Of a stretch of DNA of 37,859 bases, positions 34,657 through 37,859 are shown one piece after another (the stretch's first letter is position 1; the number at the start of each line of letters is the position of its first letter). The position numbers were made by a program, and so were the translations under genes. The stretch spans positions 1 to 37,859 of the forward strand of contig VBEN01000113.1 in the NCBI GenBank assembly GCA_005881175.1, in the 5' to 3' direction. A model generated the notes under the pieces. That model saw only the letters and a list, made by a program, of their open reading frames with translations, was not told the DNA's origin and did not search any database. The DNA comes from Chloroflexota bacterium (GTDB lineage: Bacteria; Chloroflexota; Dormibacteria; CF-121).

Positions 34657-36471
34657 TTAGGCGGGCGTGGCCAGTTCGTCGGCCGCCTCAAACTGCCGGT
34701 GATAGAGCCGAGCGTAGAGTCCATCCTGCTTGAGCAAGTCGGCGTGACGACCCTGCTCCACCAGCTCACCATGATCCATCACCAGGATGAGATCGGCCGC
34801 CAGGATGGTCGACAGCCGGTGGGCGATGACGAGCGACGTGCGGCCCTGGAAGAGCGGCCGCAGCGCCACCTGGATGAGGTGCTCGGACTCGGAGTCCAGG
34901 TTCGAGGTCGCCTCGTCCAGGATCAAGACGCGCGGATCCTTGAGGATGACGCGGGCGATCGCCACCCGTTGTTTTTCGCCGCCACTCAGGCGATGGCCTC
35001 GCTCGCCGACCACCGTCTCGTAGCCTTCGGGCAGTGATGCGATGAAGTCGTGGATGTATGCCGCCTTCGCCGCGGCGATCATCTCGGCATCGCTGGCCTG
35101 TGGCTTCGCGTAGAGCAGGTTCTCGCGGATCGTGGCATGGAAGAGGAAGGTGTCCTGGAAGACCATGCCGGTCTGCCTGCCGAGAGACTCGAGCGTGAGG
35201 TCACGCACATCAAGGCCGTCCAGGCGGACGGCGCCAAGCTGCGGATCGTAGAAACGAGGCAGCAGACTGGTCACGGTCGTCTTCCCAGCCCCGGTTGGAC
35301 CCACGAGTGCGGCGAGCTGACCGGGTTGGATTCGAAATGAGACGTCTTTGAGCGCCGGTCGGTCGCTCGACGGGTAGCGGAAGGTCACATGCTCGAACTC
35401 GACAGCGCCGCGCGCCGCTGAAAGGCTGACCGCCTCGGCTGTCTCGTCGATCTCAACCGGAAGATCCATGTACTCGAAGATCCGCTGGAACAGGGCCAGG
35501 GAACCGACCACGTTGACCTGCATGTTGGCCAGCGAGCCGACCGGACCGTAGAGCCGCGCGAGCAGCACGGTCGCGAACGTGACCACGGTGCCCAGCGATT
35601 CCTGGCCGGTCACGACCAGGTAGCCGCCGAACAACCAGAGCACCGCCGGGCCGGCGGTGCCGAGCACACCCATCAGCATGAAGAACCAGCGGCCGATCAT
35701 CGATTGGCGGATGTTGAGCCGACGCAGCTCGTCGTTGAGCTTCCGAAAGCGCATCGTCTCGGCCGCCTGCTTGACGAAGGCTTTCACCAGTTGCATCCCG
35801 GAGATTCCGAGCGTCTCCTGCATGTACGCCGTCATCTCCGCCAGCTTTCCTTGCGTCGCCTTGCGCGCCTGGAAGGTGGCCTTGCCGACCCGGCGAGTCG
35901 GCAGCAGGAAGGCGGGCAACACCACCAGCGCGGCAATCGTCAGTTTCCAGTCCAGCGCAAACATCAGGACAACCGTGCTGGCAAGAATCACTACGTTGTT
36001 GACCAGGCTGAAGATCGTGTCGGAGACGACGCTCTGGACGCCGTTGACGTCGTTGCTCAGCCTCGACATGACGTCGCCGGTCCGGGTGGCGGTGAAGAAC
36101 GCCATCGACTGCTTGAGCACTCGATCGAAGAGCTGGTTGCGAAGGTCGAACATGATGCTCTGGCTGATCCGGTTACTGAAGTAGGACTGGACCACACCGA
36201 CCAGTCCGCCTAGGAGGGACGAGCCCACCAGCAGCCCGATCAAGAACGCGACAAAGCCAAACTGGCCGTGCTGGCCGGTCAGGTAGTTGATCAGGTCACG
36301 GGTGACGATGGCGGGCACGAGACCAAGGGCCGCGGCCGCACCAATGCAGGCGAGCACGATGAGCGCGAGCCCCCAGTAGGGCACGAAGTAACCGAACACC
36401 CGCTTGAGGAGCGGCCACTCCAGCTTGACGTCGGCCTCGGGTTCGTGAAAAGCACCGTGCCACCAATACAT
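34657..36471 (-). CDS. ABC exporter, fused permease/ATPase (MsbA/MdlB-like)
   Basis: N-terminal 6-TM exporter domain; GPTGAGKTTVTSLLPRFYDPQLGAV, LSGGEKQRVAIARVILKDPRVLILDEATSNLD, VIAHRLSTI. Confidence 0.93.
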   Translation of the reverse strand: MYWWHGAFHEPEADVKLEWPLLKRVFGYFVPYWGLALIVLACIGAAAALGLVPAIVTRDLINYLTGQHGQFGFVAFLIGLLVGSSLLGGLVGVVQSYFSNRISQSIMFDLRNQLFDRVLKQSMAFFTATRTGDVMSRLSNDVNGVQSVVSDTIFSLVNNVVILASTVVLMFALDWKLTIAALVVLPAFLLPTRRVGKATFQARKATQGKLAEMTAYMQETLGISGMQLVKAFVKQAAETMRFRKLNDELRRLNIRQSMIGRWFFMLMGVLGTAGPAVLWLFGGYLVVTGQESLGTVVTFATVLLARLYGPVGSLANMQVNVVGSLALFQRIFEYMDLPVEIDETAEAVSLSAARGAVEFEHVTFRYPSSDRPALKDVSFRIQPGQLAALVGPTGAGKTTVTSLLPRFYDPQLGAVRLDGLDVRDLTLESLGRQTGMVFQDTFLFHATIRENLLYAKPQASDAEMIAAAKAAYIHDFIASLPEGYETVVGERGHRLSGGEKQRVAIARVILKDPRVLILDEATSNLDSESEHLIQVALRPLFQGRTSLVIAHRLSTILAADLILVMDHGELVEQGRHADLLKQDGLYARLYHRQFEAADELATPA

Positions 36472-36516
36472 GCTGGTTAGCCTACCCAGCTGTGGCCGCT
36501 TTGCAACGGGAAGCTA

Positions 36517-37440
36517 CTAGGTTCTCTCGCCCACGCTGACGGAAACGTCCCTCGCCTCGCCGGCGCGAACCACCCCAAACCGATGGGTTGACCCGACATC
36601 GAACCCACGCAGCCTTCTAAAGAGCTCATCCAGTTGGCGGACCGGCTCACCGTCCACCGTCACTACGGTGTCGCCTTGCAGCAACCCGGCCTTCGCCGCC
36701 GGTCCACCAGCCTCGACGGTCACCACCAGGAGTCCGCTTTCCTGGCCGAGCTTGCTGCGCAGGGTCTCGGCAAGCCGTACCGGCTGGGTGCCGATACCGA
36801 GGTAGGCGCGCCGAATGCGGCCGTGAGTCTGCAGGTTTTCCGCAACCGCCGCGGCAGCCTCGATCGGAATTGCGCGGCTGATGCCACGCCCGAAGTTCCA
36901 GCTGTTGATCCCGATCACCCGACCGTCGGCGTCGAGCAGCGGGCCCCCGGAAAAGCCAGGCAAGAGCTCCGCGGTGGTCTCGATCAGCCGTTCCGTCTCG
37001 CCGCCACGCCAGCTGCGAAACGCTCCGGAAAGGCCGCTAACGATTCCCAGGCTGACCTGCAGCTCGTTGGCGCGGCCGGCGGCGAGCACGAGATGGCCGA
37101 TGCGGACGTCGGCCGACGCGGCGCGCGCCAGAGGCGAGGCGGTCAACCCATCGGTCTTCAATAGAGCCAGATCCGTCCCCGGATCGCGACCGGCGACGCC
37201 GGCTTTGACCGCGGCGCCGCCGGCGCTGATCTGAATCGCATCATCACGCTCGATGACGTGGTCGGCGGTCAGCACGAGGCCGTCAGCCCAGACGATACCC
37301 GTGGCAGGCCGGTTGGGGCGGGCGTCGACACGGACGATGCCGGCCGCCGCTCGTTCGAGGATGCCAGCGATATCACGGGACAGATCCGAGAGTGCGGCCA
37401 CGTCTACGAGCGTACGCCGGCTCCGGCAATCCGTCTTCAC
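36517..37440 (-). CDS. S1C trypsin-like serine protease with PDZ domain (HtrA/DegP-like)
   Basis: LTADHVIERDD (His), PGTDLALLKTDG (Asp), LLPGFSGGPLLDADGRVIGINSW (Ser), PDZ-like AYLGIGTQPV...GLLVVTVEAGGPAAKAGLLQGDTVVTVDGEPV. Confidence 0.9.
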   Translation of the reverse strand: MKTDCRSRRTLVDVAALSDLSRDIAGILERAAAGIVRVDARPNRPATGIVWADGLVLTADHVIERDDAIQISAGGAAVKAGVAGRDPGTDLALLKTDGLTASPLARAASADVRIGHLVLAAGRANELQVSLGIVSGLSGAFRSWRGGETERLIETTAELLPGFSGGPLLDADGRVIGINSWNFGRGISRAIPIEAAAAVAENLQTHGRIRRAYLGIGTQPVRLAETLRSKLGQESGLLVVTVEAGGPAAKAGLLQGDTVVTVDGEPVRQLDELFRRLRGFDVGSTHRFGVVRAGEARDVSVSVGERT

Positions 37441-37551
37441 CCGGACGGCCGGGATTCAGCCTCATCGTTCGGCTAGGTGTAACGCTTTTGCTGGAGTGCG
37501 CGTTCTCATCCCAGATTCATCAAAGACTTTCACTGATTGGAGGAAGGACTC

Positions 37552-37859
37552 ATGCGGACTCGGAGGGGAACCTTAGCGACACGCGGAATCTTCATTGCGA
37601 TCGGCGCGCTGATCGCCATCACGGCGTCAGCTGTGACCGCGCTAGCGGTGCGGGCTGGCCCGGTGGGTGGGGCGGCGGCGAGCCAGGCGGCGGTGGGTGC
37701 CGGCAGCGTGGCTGGCCCGCGCGATACGGTCACGGTCGTTGGCGAAGGAACACAGAATGCGACACCCGACAATGCGGAAATCAGCCTCGGCGTTTCAGTG
37801 ACGCGAGCCAACAGCGGCGATGCCTTGAACGCCGCGAATGCCGAGATGACCGCGTTGCT
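37552..37859 (+). CDS. SIMPL (DUF541) domain protein, 3' truncated by window
   Basis: ATG at 37552 after GGAGGAAGG; N-terminal TM/signal, then DTVTVVGEGTQNATPDNAEISLGVSVTRANSGDALNAANAEMTAL. Confidence 0.8.
   Translation, partial: MRTRRGTLATRGIFIAIGALIAITASAVTALAVRAGPVGGAAASQAAVGAGSVAGPRDTVTVVGEGTQNATPDNAEISLGVSVTRANSGDALNAANAEMTAL

Noticed and set aside
1-37859. CRISPR array, tRNA, rRNA, insertion sequence or integrase
   Set aside because: No spaced direct repeats, cloverleaf-like intergenic sequence, rRNA-like sequence or transposase/integrase-like proteins were recognised; most intergenic gaps are too short. A tRNAscan/CRISPR search was not possible.

Overview
GC-rich bacterial chromosomal segment, densely packed with genes on both strands. 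No rRNA, tRNA, CRISPR array, transposase or integrase was recognised. The lineage looks like an actinobacterial, Chloroflexota or Dormibacterota relative, but this is inference only. Main observations: (1) an SelW/Rdx-like gene absent from the ORF track because its CxxU motif is encoded with an in-frame TGA, followed at canonical spacing by a bacterial SECIS-like hairpin (minus strand, 3037-3306). (2) A polyamine/putrescine uptake and catabolism neighbourhood at 23.9-33.4 kb: GABA-type aminotransferase, aminobutyraldehyde-type dehydrogenase, PotABCD-like ABC importer and a Tat-exported flavin amine oxidase. (3) A fusion of Clp_N-like repeats to a membrane-embedded M50/site-2 protease. (4) An ABC-2 exporter joined by overlapping genes to two tandem FMN/F420-type split-barrel oxidoreductases. 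(5) Several genes with frameshifts or apparently missing 20-40 codon segments (FEN exonuclease, YceI, CoxL-like large subunit, possibly the amine oxidase), from either micro-deletions or assembly error. Other genes encode TelA, D-Ala-D-Ala carboxypeptidase, amidase, MarR/MFS, CPBP protease, GlpX, PlsC, topoisomerase IB, M20 peptidase, acyl-CoA dehydrogenase, GNAT, GreA, a UBP-type zinc finger, an ABC exporter, an HtrA-like protease and a SIMPL protein. All family calls were made by eye from translated motifs; no database search was run.
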